Shown: positions 47,805 to 57,119, counted from the first letter of the stretch. The stretch: DNA of 64,000 nucleotides from Luteibacter rhizovicinus DSM 16549 (GCF_001887595.1 NZ_CP017480.1:4430001-4494000); one strand, 5' to 3'. Made by a program: numbers and translations. Notes: a model not told the origin generated them from the letters alone.

Positions 47805-48680
47805 ATGTCCCCCATTCGTTACAAGCAGCTCGACGTCTTCGCCGCCCGTCACGGCGGCGGTAATCCACTGGGCGTCGTCATCGACGCCAAGGGCTGGTCC
47901 GACGAGCGCATGCAGCGCTTCGCCCATTGGACCAACCTGGTCGAAACCACCTTCCTGATGCCCGCGCGCGCCGAAGGCGCCGATTACCGGGCGCGCATCT
48001 TCACCCCGACCAAGGAAATTCCCTTCGCCGGCCACCCGACCATCGGCAGCGCCCACGCCGCGCTCGACGCCGGCCTGGTCACCCCCGACGCCGCCGGCAT
48101 CATCTGGCAGGAATGCGGTGCCGGCGTGCTGCCGATCCGCGTGGAGAAGGACGGCAAGGCGCGCGAGCTGTTCGTGCAGTCGCCCAAGGCACGCGTCGTC
48201 GGCGACGCCTCCTGCGCCGGTGAGACGCTGTCCGCCGTCCTTTACGGCGTCAAGCTCGGCGCCCTCGCCCCGGCCTGCGTCGAAGGCGGTCGCCGCTGGT
48301 GGGTCGCCGAGTTCGCCGACGAGACCGCGCTGCGCGGCTGGCGCCCCGATCACGCCGCGATCCGCGCACTTGCCCTCGCCACCGACACCCTCGGCCTCTG
48401 TGTCTTCGCCCGTTCCGCCGAAGGTCTCGCCGTGCGCGCCTTCCCGGCCGGCGTCGGCATCGTGGAAGACCCCGCCTCCGGCGCCGCCAACGGCCTCATC
48501 GCCGCCTATGTCGCCGCGCGTGACACCAGCGGCACGCTGACCAAGGGCTACGTGGTCAGCCAGGGCCGCGAAGTGGGTCACGACGCGCGCATCATCATCC
48601 GCATCGACGGCGAAGCCGTGTGGGTCGGCGGCTGCACCAACACGATCGTCGACGGCCACGTGGACTGGACGGACGCCTGA
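47805..48680 (+). CDS. PhzF-family isomerase-like protein
   Basis: 291 residues from the ATG at 47805 ([25 protein letters not shown]). The diaminopimelate-epimerase-like fold has two halves. Family features include the early GNPLGVV, TTFLMP with the adjacent catalytic Glu of LVETT (E47), [19 protein letters not shown] and the second-half [14 protein letters not shown] segment. In phenazine producers PhzF isomerises a dihydrohydroxyanthranilate, but no other phenazine gene is here, so it is a generic PhzF/YddE-like protein of unknown substrate. The next gene starts 2 bp after it. Confidence 0.88.
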   Translation: MSPIRYKQLDVFAARHGGGNPLGVVIDAKGWSDERMQRFAHWTNLVETTFLMPARAEGADYRARIFTPTKEIPFAGHPTIGSAHAALDAGLVTPDAAGIIWQECGAGVLPIRVEKDGKARELFVQSPKARVVGDASCAGETLSAVLYGVKLGALAPACVEGGRRWWVAEFADETALRGWRPDHAAIRALALATDTLGLCVFARSAEGLAVRAFPAGVGIVEDPASGAANGLIAAYVAARDTSGTLTKGYVVSQGREVGHDARIIIRIDGEAVWVGGCTNTIVDGHVDWTDA

Positions 48681-48682
48681 GC

Positions 48683-49138
48683 ATGCAGATCTGGGTCGAC
48701 GCGGATGCCTGCCCGAACGTGATTAAGGACATCCTGTTCCGCGCCGCCGAGCGCGAGCAGGTCAACGTGACCCTGGTCGCCAACGCCTGGATCCGCACGC
48801 CGACCTCGCGTTTCATCCGCTCGATCCAGGTACCGGGCGGTTTCGACGTCGCCGATGACGAGATCGTACGGCGCGTCGAGCCGGGCGATCTCGTCGTCAC
48901 CCAGGACATTCCGCTGGCGGCCTTCGCGATCGAAAAAGGCGCGCTGGCCCTGCACCCACGCGGCGAGATGTACACGAAAGACACGATCGCGCAGCGCCTT
49001 TCCATGCGAAATTTCATGGAAGAACTCCGCGGCTCCGGCGTGAACACCGGCGGCCCCGCCACGATGCACCCGCGCGACCGGCAGGCGTTTGCCAATGCGC
49101 TCGACACTTGGCTGGCAAAACGACGCGCCACCAAATAG
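48683..49138 (+). CDS. YaiI/YqxD (DUF188) family protein
   Basis: 151 residues from the ATG at 48683 ([18 protein letters not shown]). It is full length, with the PIN-like acidic motif VDADACP at the N-terminus and the [19 protein letters not shown] segment, ending with the family [17 protein letters not shown]. The family may have nuclease activity but its substrate is not known. It is 2 bp after the PhzF-like gene, so the pair is co-transcribed. Confidence 0.92.
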   Translation: MQIWVDADACPNVIKDILFRAAEREQVNVTLVANAWIRTPTSRFIRSIQVPGGFDVADDEIVRRVEPGDLVVTQDIPLAAFAIEKGALALHPRGEMYTKDTIAQRLSMRNFMEELRGSGVNTGGPATMHPRDRQAFANALDTWLAKRRATK

Positions 49139-49167
49139 ACCTGCTCGATGTGGAAGCACGGCTTTGT

Positions 49168-49190
49168 GTAGGAGCCGATTCATCGGCGAT
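49168..49190. repeat. REP element
   Basis: One full copy with a GCCGATTCATCGGC stem. Confidence 0.9.
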
Positions 49191-49268
49191 GCTCTTGGCA
49201 GAAGACCGCCCGCTTCGCGAGCGCATGTTTTAAGCGGCATAGCCGCCTCACGCTCGTGCTGCTGGGGA

Positions 49269-49397
49269 GTCGCAGTCGGGTTGGCCCTGGGGGCCGCCGG
49301 CGCAGCTCTTCGAGACGGGCCGTAGTTACGCTTTCGCTTGCAATGGAACTGAGCGGCCCTCAGCTCATGCGGCCCCCAGAGCCAACCCGACCGCGAC
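49269..49397. repeat. 130-bp palindromic element, copy A
   Basis: Terminal arms of 29 bp (49269-49297 and 49369-49397) match in 27 positions. Between the arms, CGGCGCAGCTCTTCGAG and CCCTCAGCTCAT are also found in copy B. It is not coding. Small non-autonomous elements (MITE-like) have this form, but no transposase is nearby. Confidence 0.75.
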
Positions 49398-49454
49398 ACC
49401 GTGCCGTGAGGTTGCGTGAGGTCGAGCGCACCGCCGGCAAGCGTCGACGCCATT

Positions 49455-49610
49455 GTAGGAGCCGACTGCGTCGGCGAACCCTCGGGCTCTCCAGTGTGCG
49501 AAAGAGGCATTCCGATGATTTGGCGAGCGGTTAAACCGCCTGCACGATGCGACGCACAGCCTCAGTCGCGATATTACGGTTGAGGGTTCGCCGACATAGT
49601 CGGCTCCTAC
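49455..49610. repeat. REP pair in inverted orientation
   Basis: Copies at 49455-49478 and 49587-49610 with GCCGACTGCGTCGGC and GCCGACATAGTCGGC stems, a different sequence from other REP stems in the window, placed between copies A and B of the palindromic element. Confidence 0.85.
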
Positions 49611-49649
49611 GGGCGGTGCGCTCGACCACATGCCACCTCAGTGTTCGCT

Positions 49650-49780
49650 GCCGCGAGGGGCAAGGCCCTTGGGGCCGCATGAGCTGAGGGCGGCCCCGAC
49701 TCACTGACGGAGCGAGCGAGCAGCTACCGCCCGCCTCGAAGAGCTGCGCCGGCGGCCCCAAGGGCCTTGCCACTCGCGGC
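49650..49780. repeat. 130-bp palindromic element, copy B (inverted to copy A)
   Basis: Arms of 29 bp (49650-49678 and 49752-49780) match in 28 positions. The inside is the reverse complement of copy A's, and the outer arm bases differ from copy A's but still pair. Confidence 0.75.
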
Positions 49781-49878
49781 TTTCGCAAGCGCTTCGGCGT
49801 GTGGCGGCGAACGCCGCTAAGGACATGAGCTCGCGGAGCGAGCTATCCGCTTGCGAAAAAGATCCTGGCAACCTGGCT

Positions 49879-49901
49879 ATCGCCGCTGAAGCGGCTCCCA
49901 C
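49879..49901. repeat. REP element
   Basis: An inverted copy of the GCCGCTGAAGCGGC-stem subtype with a truncated tail copy just after it, ahead of the amidinotransferase stop. Confidence 0.85.
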
Positions 49902-49925
49902 ATCAAGCAGCTCCCACACAAGCGG

Positions 49926-50783
49926 CTACGTCCCGACGACCTCATCGAGTCGCAACGTCAGGCACTTCGCTGCGCCGCCCGACTTCATGAACTCGTCCAG
50001 GGCCACCTCGATCACCATGAAGCCGGCGCCTTCCAGGCGGGATCGCAGATCCGGGCTCGCGCGGTTGAGGATCACCACCTTGCCGAGGTTCACCGCATTG
50101 CAGGCGAAATCCAGGGCGTCGTGTTCGTGCACGGCGAGTCGGTGGCTGGGTGGGATGTGCTTCTCGATAAGTGCCAGCGATGGCGCGTCGAAGGCTGCCG
50201 GGAAATACAGCGTGTAGCCGTTCGCCAGGGGGCAGAAACAGGTGTCCAGGTGGTAGAAGCGTGGATCGGCCAGCTTCAGCGGCAACACTTCGACGTCGAG
50301 CAGCGAAGCCAGTGCGGGCGCCGCGGCCTGGTCGGAGCGATGGCCGTAGCCCATCCACAGGCGACGCGAGACGCCGCGATCGAACAGGCCGTCGCCTGCG
50401 CCTTCGAAGAACACGTCATCGGGAAGCTCGACGATGTCGAAGCCGTGGCGGCGGAACCAGTCGCGGTTAGGCGCTTCCTCGCCCTGGCGTTCGGCATAAC
50501 GGAAGCGACTGGGGACGAAGGTATTGCCGAAGACCAGGCCGGCGTTGGCGGCGAAGGTCATGTCCGGTTGGCCGTGGGCGGGCTCCTCCAGGGCGACATC
50601 CGCATGACGTGTGACCGTTTCCCGGAGCGCGTCCCACTGCCGGCGTGAGCGCTCGGCCGTGGTGTTGTGGACGTGGTCGGTCATCCAGGGGTTGATGACG
50701 TAGCTGACTTCGAAAAACGTCGGTGCGCACATCAGGACACGAGGAACGGTGCGTTCCATCGTGGGGGACATCGTTTCTGCCAT
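49926..50783 (-). CDS. Amidinotransferase/dimethylarginine dimethylaminohydrolase-family enzyme
   Basis: 285 residues. The five-bladed pentein fold of the guanidino-group-modifying superfamily is indicated by FFEGAGDGL (E127, D131), YHLDTCFCPL (H178) and the catalytic cysteine C274 in GGAAKCLTL close to the end. The segment LDFACNAVNLGKVVILN is also typical. It would act on an arginine-like substrate (methylarginine hydrolysis, or citrulline or ornithine formation), but the substrate is not fixed by sequence. Three ATGs (50783, 50771, 50759) are possible; GGCGAG lies before the first. Confidence 0.85.
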   Translation of the reverse strand: MAETMSPTMERTVPRVLMCAPTFFEVSYVINPWMTDHVHNTTAERSRRQWDALRETVTRHADVALEEPAHGQPDMTFAANAGLVFGNTFVPSRFRYAERQGEEAPNRDWFRRHGFDIVELPDDVFFEGAGDGLFDRGVSRRLWMGYGHRSDQAAAPALASLLDVEVLPLKLADPRFYHLDTCFCPLANGYTLYFPAAFDAPSLALIEKHIPPSHRLAVHEHDALDFACNAVNLGKVVILNRASPDLRSRLEGAGFMVIEVALDEFMKSGGAAKCLTLRLDEVVGT

Positions 50784-50845
50784 GGACGGTACTCGCCGGG
50801 ATGGGGGAACGAGCCCCCATCATGGCAGAAACGCAGCGCTGTCCG

Positions 50846-51127
50846 TCAGGCCAGCTTGCCGCCGATCGCGCTGACCGTTTCCGACGAAAAATGCAGTTCC
50901 TTCAGGGCTTCCTCGAGCGAATCGCGCGAGTTCGCTTCGACTTCCACTTCTTCGCCGACACTGGCCGGCGAGACGTGCACGTAGCGGCTGCCTTCCTGGT
51001 AGGCGATGCCTTCGTCATGGTAGATCTGCTTGGTAGCGAGCTTGAAGGTGCCGTCGTTGGACTCCTTCACCGTGACGTTGCGACCTTCGTGCATGCCTTC
51101 GTATACCGTCTTCCAGCTTACCGTCAT
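50846..51127 (-). CDS. Small conserved-looking hypothetical protein
   Basis: 93 residues from the ATG at 51127 (MTVSWKTVYEGMHEGRNVTVKESNDG). It is soluble, acidic and beta-rich at first with a helical end (SLEEALKELHFS). The strand pattern, NVTVKESNDGTFKLA...YVHVSPASVGEEVEVEANSRDS, suggests a small OB- or KOW-like domain, but I cannot assign it. It is between the amidinotransferase and dehydrogenase genes on the same strand. Confidence 0.65.
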   Translation of the reverse strand: MTVSWKTVYEGMHEGRNVTVKESNDGTFKLATKQIYHDEGIAYQEGSRYVHVSPASVGEEVEVEANSRDSLEEALKELHFSSETVSAIGGKLA

Positions 51128-51223
51128 GATGTCCGTCCTCAGCTGCACAGCAGTGTGCGGATCCGATTGTTGCGGACCCGCAGGGGTAATGATTGTGAAG
51201 GCTTGCCGAAATCGGGCTCGCTT

Positions 51224-52105
51224 TCAATCCTTCAGGCGTGCCCGGGCGCCGGCCACGCGGGCCAGGCCGGAGAAATCCAGCTCGCCGTCGCCCGCCGCCA
51301 GGGACTCCAGCAAGGCATCGTGCAGGACGCTGGCGAAGGGCATGGGCACGCGCTTGGCGTCGGCGGCGGCGCGCGCCAGGCCGATGTCCTTGAAGCCAAG
51401 GCTCAGCTTGAACGCCGCCGGCGTATAGGTCTGCGCAGCGATCATCCCGCCGTAGATCTTGTAGATCGGCGAGGCGAACAAGGAATTCGACATGACGTCG
51501 AGGAAATCCGCCGCCGAGACACCGTGGGCACGCGTGAGCGTGGTCGCCTCGGCCATGCTCTCGATCGCGGCGCCGATCAGGAAATTGCCGCCGATCTTGA
51601 CGATCGTGGCGCGAATCGGGTCGTCGCCCATCGGCCAGACCTTCTGGCCGATCAGCTCTAGCAGCGGCTGCACCTTGGCCACCGCGTCCGGCTTGCCGGA
51701 GGCGACCACGTTGAGGTTGCCTGCCGCGGCGACTTCCGGGCGGCCGAACACGGGCGCGGCGACGTAGCCCAGACCGCGCTTCTCGTGCGCTTCGATCAGT
51801 TCTTGCGCCAGCGCCACGGAAATCGTCGCGTGATTGACGTGCACCGCACCCTTGGGCAGCGCATCGAGCACGCCACTGTCGAGGATGACCTCGCGCACCG
51901 CGGCATCGTTGGCCAGCATGCTGTGCAACACATCGGCACCGGTGGCGGCATCGGCCGGCTTCGCGGCCACGGTCGCGCCCTGCTCTGCCAGCGGCCTGGC
52001 CGCGTCGGCCGAGCGGTTCCACACCGTCACGTCATGGCCGCCCTTGATCAGGTTGCCGGCCATGCCGGTACCCATGTTGCCCAGTCCGAGAAAACCGATC
52101 CGCAT
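51224..52105 (-). CDS. 3-hydroxyisobutyrate dehydrogenase-family oxidoreductase
   Basis: 293 residues from the ATG at 52105 (MRIGFLGLGNMGTGMAGNL). The Rossmann motif GLGNMG, the GYVAAPVFGRPEVAAAG segment and the second-domain catalytic Lys in KIGGNFL are in place. The form VFGRPEVAAAGNL is like GLYR1/glyoxylate-reductase-type members rather than the classical MmsB. It likely reduces a small hydroxy- or semialdehyde acid with NAD(P)H. It is 14 bp after the HI0933-like gene on the same strand. Confidence 0.88.
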   Translation of the reverse strand: MRIGFLGLGNMGTGMAGNLIKGGHDVTVWNRSADAARPLAEQGATVAAKPADAATGADVLHSMLANDAAVREVILDSGVLDALPKGAVHVNHATISVALAQELIEAHEKRGLGYVAAPVFGRPEVAAAGNLNVVASGKPDAVAKVQPLLELIGQKVWPMGDDPIRATIVKIGGNFLIGAAIESMAEATTLTRAHGVSAADFLDVMSNSLFASPIYKIYGGMIAAQTYTPAAFKLSLGFKDIGLARAAADAKRVPMPFASVLHDALLESLAAGDGELDFSGLARVAGARARLKD

Positions 52106-52119
52106 TGCGTTACTCCGCG

Positions 52120-53295
52120 TCAGACGGCCAGGCCGGCGGCATTGCCGGAGGCCCAGGCCCATTGAAAGTTGTAGCCACCCAGGTGGCCTGTGACGTCGAG
52201 CACTTCGCCGACGAAATACAGGCTGGGCTGGCGTTTGGACATCATCGTGGACGACGAAACTTCGTCGGTATCCACGCCGCCGAGGGTGACCTCGGCCGTG
52301 CGATAGCCTTCGGTGCCGCTGGCCACCACCGGCCAACTGGCCAATTGTGCGCCGATGTCCCTCAACTCGGCGTCACGGTATTGCCGCATAGGTCGGTTCG
52401 GCAGCCAGATCTCGCACAGTCGCTCGGCCAGGCGTCGTGGCAGCAAGCCAGCCAGCACCGTCTTCAGTTCAGCCAGGGGACGCTCGGCGCGGCCTTCGAG
52501 CAGCGCCTCGGCGGCGTCCATTCCCGGAAGCAGATCGACGCGCAGGTCCGTGCCCGGCTCCCAGTACGACGAGATCTGCAGGATGGCGGGACCGCTCAGG
52601 CCGCGATGGGTGAACAACAAGGCGTCGCGAAAACTTGCGTCGTTCGCCGCCGCCTCGACCGGCAGCGCCACACCCGCCAGGCCGTCGAAGCGCTCCTGGT
52701 GCTTGCCACTGAGGGTCAGGGGCACGAGCCCCGCACGCAACGGCAGCACCGCATGGCCGAACTGCTTGGCCAGCTCATAGCCGAAGCCGGTGGCGCCCAG
52801 GCTGGGAATCGACAGGCCACCCGTGGCGACCACGACGGAAGCCGCGCGTACGTGGCCGAGCGGTGTGTCGCCGCCGAAGCCTGTCTCCGTGGCGCGCAGG
52901 CGGGACACCGCGCAGTTGATCTCCACCCGAACGCCCGCCGCGGCGCATTCGTCGAGCAGCATGCGCACGATCTGCTTGGAGGAATCGTCGCAGAACAGCT
53001 GCCCGGGCGACTTCTCGTGCCAGGCGATACGGTGCTTGTCGACCATGGCGATGAAGTCCCACGGCGTGTAGCGCGCCAGCGCGGACTTGCAGAAATGCGG
53101 GTTCGCCGAGAGAAAATTGGCCGGGGTCGTAGCCGTATTGGTGAAGTTGCAGCGCCCGCCGCCGGACATCAGAATCTTCTTGCCGGCCCGGTTGGCGTGG
53201 TCCACGACCAGCACGCGCTTGCCGCGGCCGCCCGCGACGATGGCCGTCATCAGGCCTGCCGCGCCCGCCCCGACGACGAGGACGTCGTATTCCAT
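52120..53295 (-). CDS. HI0933/YhiN-family flavoprotein
   Basis: 391 residues from the ATG at 53295 (MEYDVLVVGAGAAGLMTA). The FAD-binding GxGxxG at the N-terminus, KKILMSGGGRCNFTN, VVATGGLSIPSLGATGFGY and the C-terminal LYFVGEVLDVTGHLGGYNFQWAWASG are the complete family signature. These NAD(P)/FAD-dependent oxidoreductases are found in most bacteria but have no agreed substrate. Divergent from YajQ with 84 bp between. Confidence 0.92.
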   Translation of the reverse strand: MEYDVLVVGAGAAGLMTAIVAGGRGKRVLVVDHANRAGKKILMSGGGRCNFTNTATTPANFLSANPHFCKSALARYTPWDFIAMVDKHRIAWHEKSPGQLFCDDSSKQIVRMLLDECAAAGVRVEINCAVSRLRATETGFGGDTPLGHVRAASVVVATGGLSIPSLGATGFGYELAKQFGHAVLPLRAGLVPLTLSGKHQERFDGLAGVALPVEAAANDASFRDALLFTHRGLSGPAILQISSYWEPGTDLRVDLLPGMDAAEALLEGRAERPLAELKTVLAGLLPRRLAERLCEIWLPNRPMRQYRDAELRDIGAQLASWPVVASGTEGYRTAEVTLGGVDTDEVSSSTMMSKRQPSLYFVGEVLDVTGHLGGYNFQWAWASGNAAGLAV

Positions 53296-53379
53296 GCTGG
53301 ATTTTCCACCGTACAAACACACATGGTAGCGCCCTCGCGTAAACTTGTTGACCTCGCCCCGAGCCCAAGGATCCCCGCC

Positions 53380-53862
53380 ATGCCCTCCTTCGACATCGTT
53401 TCGGAAGTCGACAAGCACGAACTGACCAATGCGATCGACCAGGCTAACCGCAAGGTGACGAGCCGCTTCGACCTCAAGGGCACCTCCGCCGGCATGGAAC
53501 TGGACGACAGCACCGTCACGCTGAAGGCCGACAACGAATTCCAGCTCGAGCAGCTGATGCCGATCCTCCGCGAATGCCTGGCGGCGCGCCATATCGACGT
53601 CCGCGCCATGGACCTGGGCAAGGTCGAAACCAACCTCGCCCAGGCTCGCCAGAAGATCACCATCAAGCAGGGCATCGAGCAGCCGATCGCGAAGAAGCTC
53701 ATCGCGACGATGAAGGAAGCCAAGCTCAAGGTCGAAGCGCAGATCAACGGCGACAAGGTCCGCGTCACCGGCAAGAAGCGCGACGACCTGCAGACGGCGA
53801 TGGCCCTGTTGCGCAAGGCGGATGTGGAACTGCCGCTGCAGTTCGATAATTTCCGCGACTAA
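53380..53862 (+). CDS. YajQ-family cyclic-di-GMP-binding protein
   Basis: 160 residues. Two ferredoxin-like subdomains are visible: MPSFDIVSEVDKHELTNA...TSRFDLKGT and the KKLIATMKEAKLKVEAQINGDKVRVTGKKRDDLQ half. YajQ proteins bind nucleotides; in Xanthomonas the homologue binds cyclic di-GMP and affects virulence gene expression through a transcription factor. It is convergent with the GGDEF gene 11 bp downstream, a position next to the cyclic-di-GMP enzymes that may be functional. Confidence 0.94.
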   Translation: MPSFDIVSEVDKHELTNAIDQANRKVTSRFDLKGTSAGMELDDSTVTLKADNEFQLEQLMPILRECLAARHIDVRAMDLGKVETNLAQARQKITIKQGIEQPIAKKLIATMKEAKLKVEAQINGDKVRVTGKKRDDLQTAMALLRKADVELPLQFDNFRD

Positions 53863-53873
53863 AGCAGGATTTC

Positions 53874-56800
53874 TTACAACCCGGCGATACGACTACGATT
53901 ACGCCCGTCGTTCTTCGCCTCGTACAGCGCCTCGTCCGCGCGCCCCAGCAACGAGTTCAACGACTCCGGCGAGCGCCACATCGCGACACCGGCGCTCACC
54001 GTGATGCGGATGCGATAGTCGCCGTGCACGATCACCAGGGCGGCCAGCGCGTGGCGGACGCGCTCGGTGATGTCCAGGGCATGCTCGGCCAATGCGCCGG
54101 GCAGACAGAGGATGAACTCCTCGCCGCCGAAGCGGCCGGCGAGATCGTCGGCGCGGCACATCGACGAGATCACCCGCATCGTCTCGCGGATCACCGTATC
54201 GCCGGCCAGGTGACCGAAGGTGTCGTTGACCGTCTTGAAGTCGTCGATGTCCAGCAACACCAGGCTGAAGGGGATGCCGTCGTTGGCCGCACCCTGGCGT
54301 ACGCGCTCCGCCTGTTCGAGGAAGCGGCGGCGATTGAGTGAGCCAGTGAGCTCGTCGGTGCCGGCGAGATGGTCGAGGCGTTCGTTGGCGGCCTTGAGGT
54401 CGCGCGTACGGGCATCGACCTGGGCCTGCAACAACTCCGCACGCCGACGCAGGTAGAGCGTGCGCAGCGAGACCAGGCCGAAGAAGGCGGCGACGGCCAG
54501 CGCCACCGCGGCCAGCAGGGTCCAGGGGCTTTCGTACCAGCGCGGGGTGACATCGACGCGTACCGAGGTCTCCACGGTGCGCGCGTCCAGGCCGCGCATC
54601 GTCGCGCGCAGGCGCAACGTGTACGTGCCGCTGGCGAGGTTGGTGTAGATCGCGCTGGGCGGGATGCCGCGCGCCACTTCGTTCCAGCCCGTATCCGCAT
54701 CGTCCATGCGGTAGGCGTAATGCGTTTCCATCGGTGCCCGGTAGTCGAGCAAGGCGAAATCCACGCGCAGGTTTCGACCGTCCCCGCCGATGGTGATCCG
54801 GCCGCCATCTTCGGGCATGTCGGCCAGCGGCAAGGGCTTGTCGTTGACGCTTACGTGGGTCACGGCCATGCGCGGCGGCACGATCTGCGGCGCCACCCAG
54901 TACGGACGAATCACGGTGAGGCCACCGAGACCGCCGAACATGAGTTCGCCGCCGGGAGCTTCGGCCGCTGCGCGATGGATATAACTGGGAATGCGCAGGC
55001 CGTCGCGAATACCAAGGTCCGAGACACGGTGGCTGGCGGTGTCGACCACGGCCACGCCGTTGGCCATGGATGCCCAGACGCGATCGTCGTGGTCGACCAG
55101 CAGCGCATTGATCTTGCTGTTGACCAGGCCCTCACGGGCACCGATCAGGCTGAACCGGAACGGCCCATGCGGATTGAAGGTGTCCAGGTAGGCGATGCCA
55201 CCGAACGTGCCCAGCCACAGGCGATGGTGCGAGTCGAACACCATGGAGCCGGTGTAATCCTGCGGCAGGCTGGTCGGATCGGCGGGGTCGTGGCGCAGGT
55301 TCACGAAGCCCTTCTGGCCGTCGTAAGCGATGCTGATGCCGCTGATCGTGGCGAACCACCAGGCGTCGGGCATGCGCACGATGTGGCGCACCTGGTCGCC
55401 CACGATGCTGGCCGGATCAGCGGGATCATGGCGCATCTGGATGAGCTTGCCGGTGACCGTGTCGTACTGGAAAAGGCCGTCGTAGCCGCCGATCAGGATT
55501 TCGTTGCCGTTGCGCTGCATCGACAGGATCAGCCGGCCGTCGAGGCTCGGAATCATCGAGCTGTGCAGGGCGAACGTGTCCGGGTCGATGCGTGAGATAC
55601 CTTGCGCGCCGGCCCAGATGGAGCCATCCGGCGCGACGACGAAGGCCTGTACGTCGCGCTCGGCCTGCTCACCGCCGAGTTGCAGGTGGTGCATCGTGCC
55701 CTTGCCCAGGTCGAGCACGTCGATGCGGCCCATGCCCAGGCCGAGCCACACACGGCCGCGCGGATCGACGAAGACCGAGTGCACGTTGGCGTTGGACAAC
55801 GTATGCGACTGCAGCGGCGAAGGCAGGACGGAAAACACCTTGCGCCCGTTCGGGTCGTAATGCGCCGCGCCGAGCTCGGTGGCGACCCAGATGTTGCCGG
55901 TGCTGTCCTGGAAGATGTCGCGCGTGATGTCACCCGGCAGCGACGAGGGCATGGCCGCATCGTGGCTCAGTATCCGCAGCTGGTGCGTGTTGAAGTCGTA
56001 GGTGACCACGCCCGCGCCGTCCGTCGCGGCCCAGAGCACATGCTGCGGCGTCTCATGAAAAGCGCGCACCGTGCGCCGACGGGCCATGCCGTTCTTGCCG
56101 GAGAAGCCCGGTACCAGCTGCGCATGTCCCTGGGCGTCGATGTAGACGGCACCGGACTGGCCGGTGCCGACCCACAGGCGCGACTGGCTGTCCTGGAAGA
56201 GGGCCCAGACCTGGTCGTGGAGGATCTCGTCGACGGCTGGATCGGTCGAGACCACACGCTGGAAGCGCTCGCCCGGACGACGGACGAACAGGCCGTTGTC
56301 CGCCCCTGCCCAGAGATTGCCCGCCTTGTCTTCGGCGACGACGAAGGTGCGCGCGAGCATGTCCTTCGCGTCGCCGGGCTGGCCGGATTCCCGGGTGATC
56401 TTGCCCGTGCTCACGTCGACGCGATCGATGCCGCTTTCGGTGGCGATCCAGAACGCGTTGCGTTCGCGTGCGCGCGCGATCGCGAAGATCTTTCCGTTCG
56501 AGGTACCACCGGGACCGGTCGGATAGACGTGGAAACGCGTCGTCACCGGATCGAAGCGCACGAGGCCACCGGCGTTCGTGCCGATCAGCAAGCCACCGTC
56601 GGCCAGGGGCATGAGGTCGCGCACGTAGGCGTCGGGCAGTACCGCTCCGGCGTAAGAGTCGGGCTCCTGGCCGAAGACCTGCATCCGGTAGCCGTCGTAA
56701 CGGGCCAGGCCACCGAACGTGCCGATCCAGATCACCCCGCGCGTGTCCTGCACGATGGACGTGGTGGTCGAGTGCGGCAAGCCGTCGGCCACACCGACGG

Positions 56801-57119
56801 TGTCGAACCAGGCCGTCTCGTAGACGGCCCAGGGGTCGAGTCCGACGGTGGGGGCCGGTGCGGCGGAAGGCATCGCCGCTGAAGCGGCTCCCACAGGGGC
56901 AGGCACAGCGGCGGCTGCCTGGCTTTGTGTGGGAGCCGGCTGTGCCGGCAAGCTTTGTGTGGGAGCCGGCTGTGCCGGCGATGGGGCTGCCGGTGAACTG
57001 GCTATCGCCGCTGAAGCGGCTCCCACAGGAGCGGCTCCCACAAGTGCGAGCGCCACCGCGAGGATGCCAGCGCGCAAGCGCGTGAAGCGCATGCGGCGCG
57101 GCCGTGCGTCAGCCTGCAT
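53874..57119 (-). CDS. Two-component-propeller/Y_Y_Y sensor with GGDEF domain (diguanylate cyclase)
   Basis: 1081 residues. A signal peptide (about 10-34) and a low-complexity Ala/Pro/Gln linker (35-90) precede a large sensor with repeated propeller blades (VQDTRGVIWIGTFGGLARYDG, LWAGADNGLF, LWVGTGQSG), a Y_Y_Y domain (about 750-830), one membrane helix (PWTLLAAVALAVAAFFGLVSL), a coiled coil and a GGDEF domain with the active site RFGGEEF. So a periplasmic sensor controls cytosolic cyclic-di-GMP synthesis. The linker contains translated REP elements. It overlaps the previous gene's stop by 11 bp, so the start is the ATG at 57119 or 57092. Confidence 0.92.
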   Translation of the reverse strand: MQADARPRRMRFTRLRAGILAVALALVGAAPVGAASAAIASSPAAPSPAQPAPTQSLPAQPAPTQSQAAAAVPAPVGAASAAMPSAAPAPTVGLDPWAVYETAWFDTVGVADGLPHSTTTSIVQDTRGVIWIGTFGGLARYDGYRMQVFGQEPDSYAGAVLPDAYVRDLMPLADGGLLIGTNAGGLVRFDPVTTRFHVYPTGPGGTSNGKIFAIARARERNAFWIATESGIDRVDVSTGKITRESGQPGDAKDMLARTFVVAEDKAGNLWAGADNGLFVRRPGERFQRVVSTDPAVDEILHDQVWALFQDSQSRLWVGTGQSGAVYIDAQGHAQLVPGFSGKNGMARRRTVRAFHETPQHVLWAATDGAGVVTYDFNTHQLRILSHDAAMPSSLPGDITRDIFQDSTGNIWVATELGAAHYDPNGRKVFSVLPSPLQSHTLSNANVHSVFVDPRGRVWLGLGMGRIDVLDLGKGTMHHLQLGGEQAERDVQAFVVAPDGSIWAGAQGISRIDPDTFALHSSMIPSLDGRLILSMQRNGNEILIGGYDGLFQYDTVTGKLIQMRHDPADPASIVGDQVRHIVRMPDAWWFATISGISIAYDGQKGFVNLRHDPADPTSLPQDYTGSMVFDSHHRLWLGTFGGIAYLDTFNPHGPFRFSLIGAREGLVNSKINALLVDHDDRVWASMANGVAVVDTASHRVSDLGIRDGLRIPSYIHRAAAEAPGGELMFGGLGGLTVIRPYWVAPQIVPPRMAVTHVSVNDKPLPLADMPEDGGRITIGGDGRNLRVDFALLDYRAPMETHYAYRMDDADTGWNEVARGIPPSAIYTNLASGTYTLRLRATMRGLDARTVETSVRVDVTPRWYESPWTLLAAVALAVAAFFGLVSLRTLYLRRRAELLQAQVDARTRDLKAANERLDHLAGTDELTGSLNRRRFLEQAERVRQGAANDGIPFSLVLLDIDDFKTVNDTFGHLAGDTVIRETMRVISSMCRADDLAGRFGGEEFILCLPGALAEHALDITERVRHALAALVIVHGDYRIRITVSAGVAMWRSPESLNSLLGRADEALYEAKNDGRNRSRIAGL
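56872..57041. repeat. REP elements inside a coding sequence
   Basis: Three full copies and two variants: 56872-56894 and 57004-57026 (GCCGCTGAAGCGGC stems), 56929-56951 and 56959-56982 (GCCGGCTGTGCCGGC stems), plus a partial unit to 57041. All are in the diguanylate cyclase's reading frame, giving VGAASAA and PAQPAPTQS. Confidence 0.88.

Larger units (their letters stand above)
49139..49925. other. Repeat-rich intergenic region without genes
   Basis: About 790 bp between the convergent YaiI and amidinotransferase genes. It is built of four REP copies, two copies of a 130-bp palindromic element and one further hairpin (TTTCGCAAGCG at 49781 and CGCTTGCGAAA at 49848), all listed separately. No convincing coding frame is seen. 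Confidence 0.75.

Noticed and set aside
47805..48680. A phenazine biosynthesis cluster at the PhzF-like gene.
   Set aside because: Only the PhzF-like gene is present. Such single PhzF-like proteins are common without phenazine production.
49139..49925. An insertion sequence or small transposon around the palindromic elements.
   Set aside because: No transposase frame or clear target-site duplication is visible. A MITE-like or structural element is more likely.
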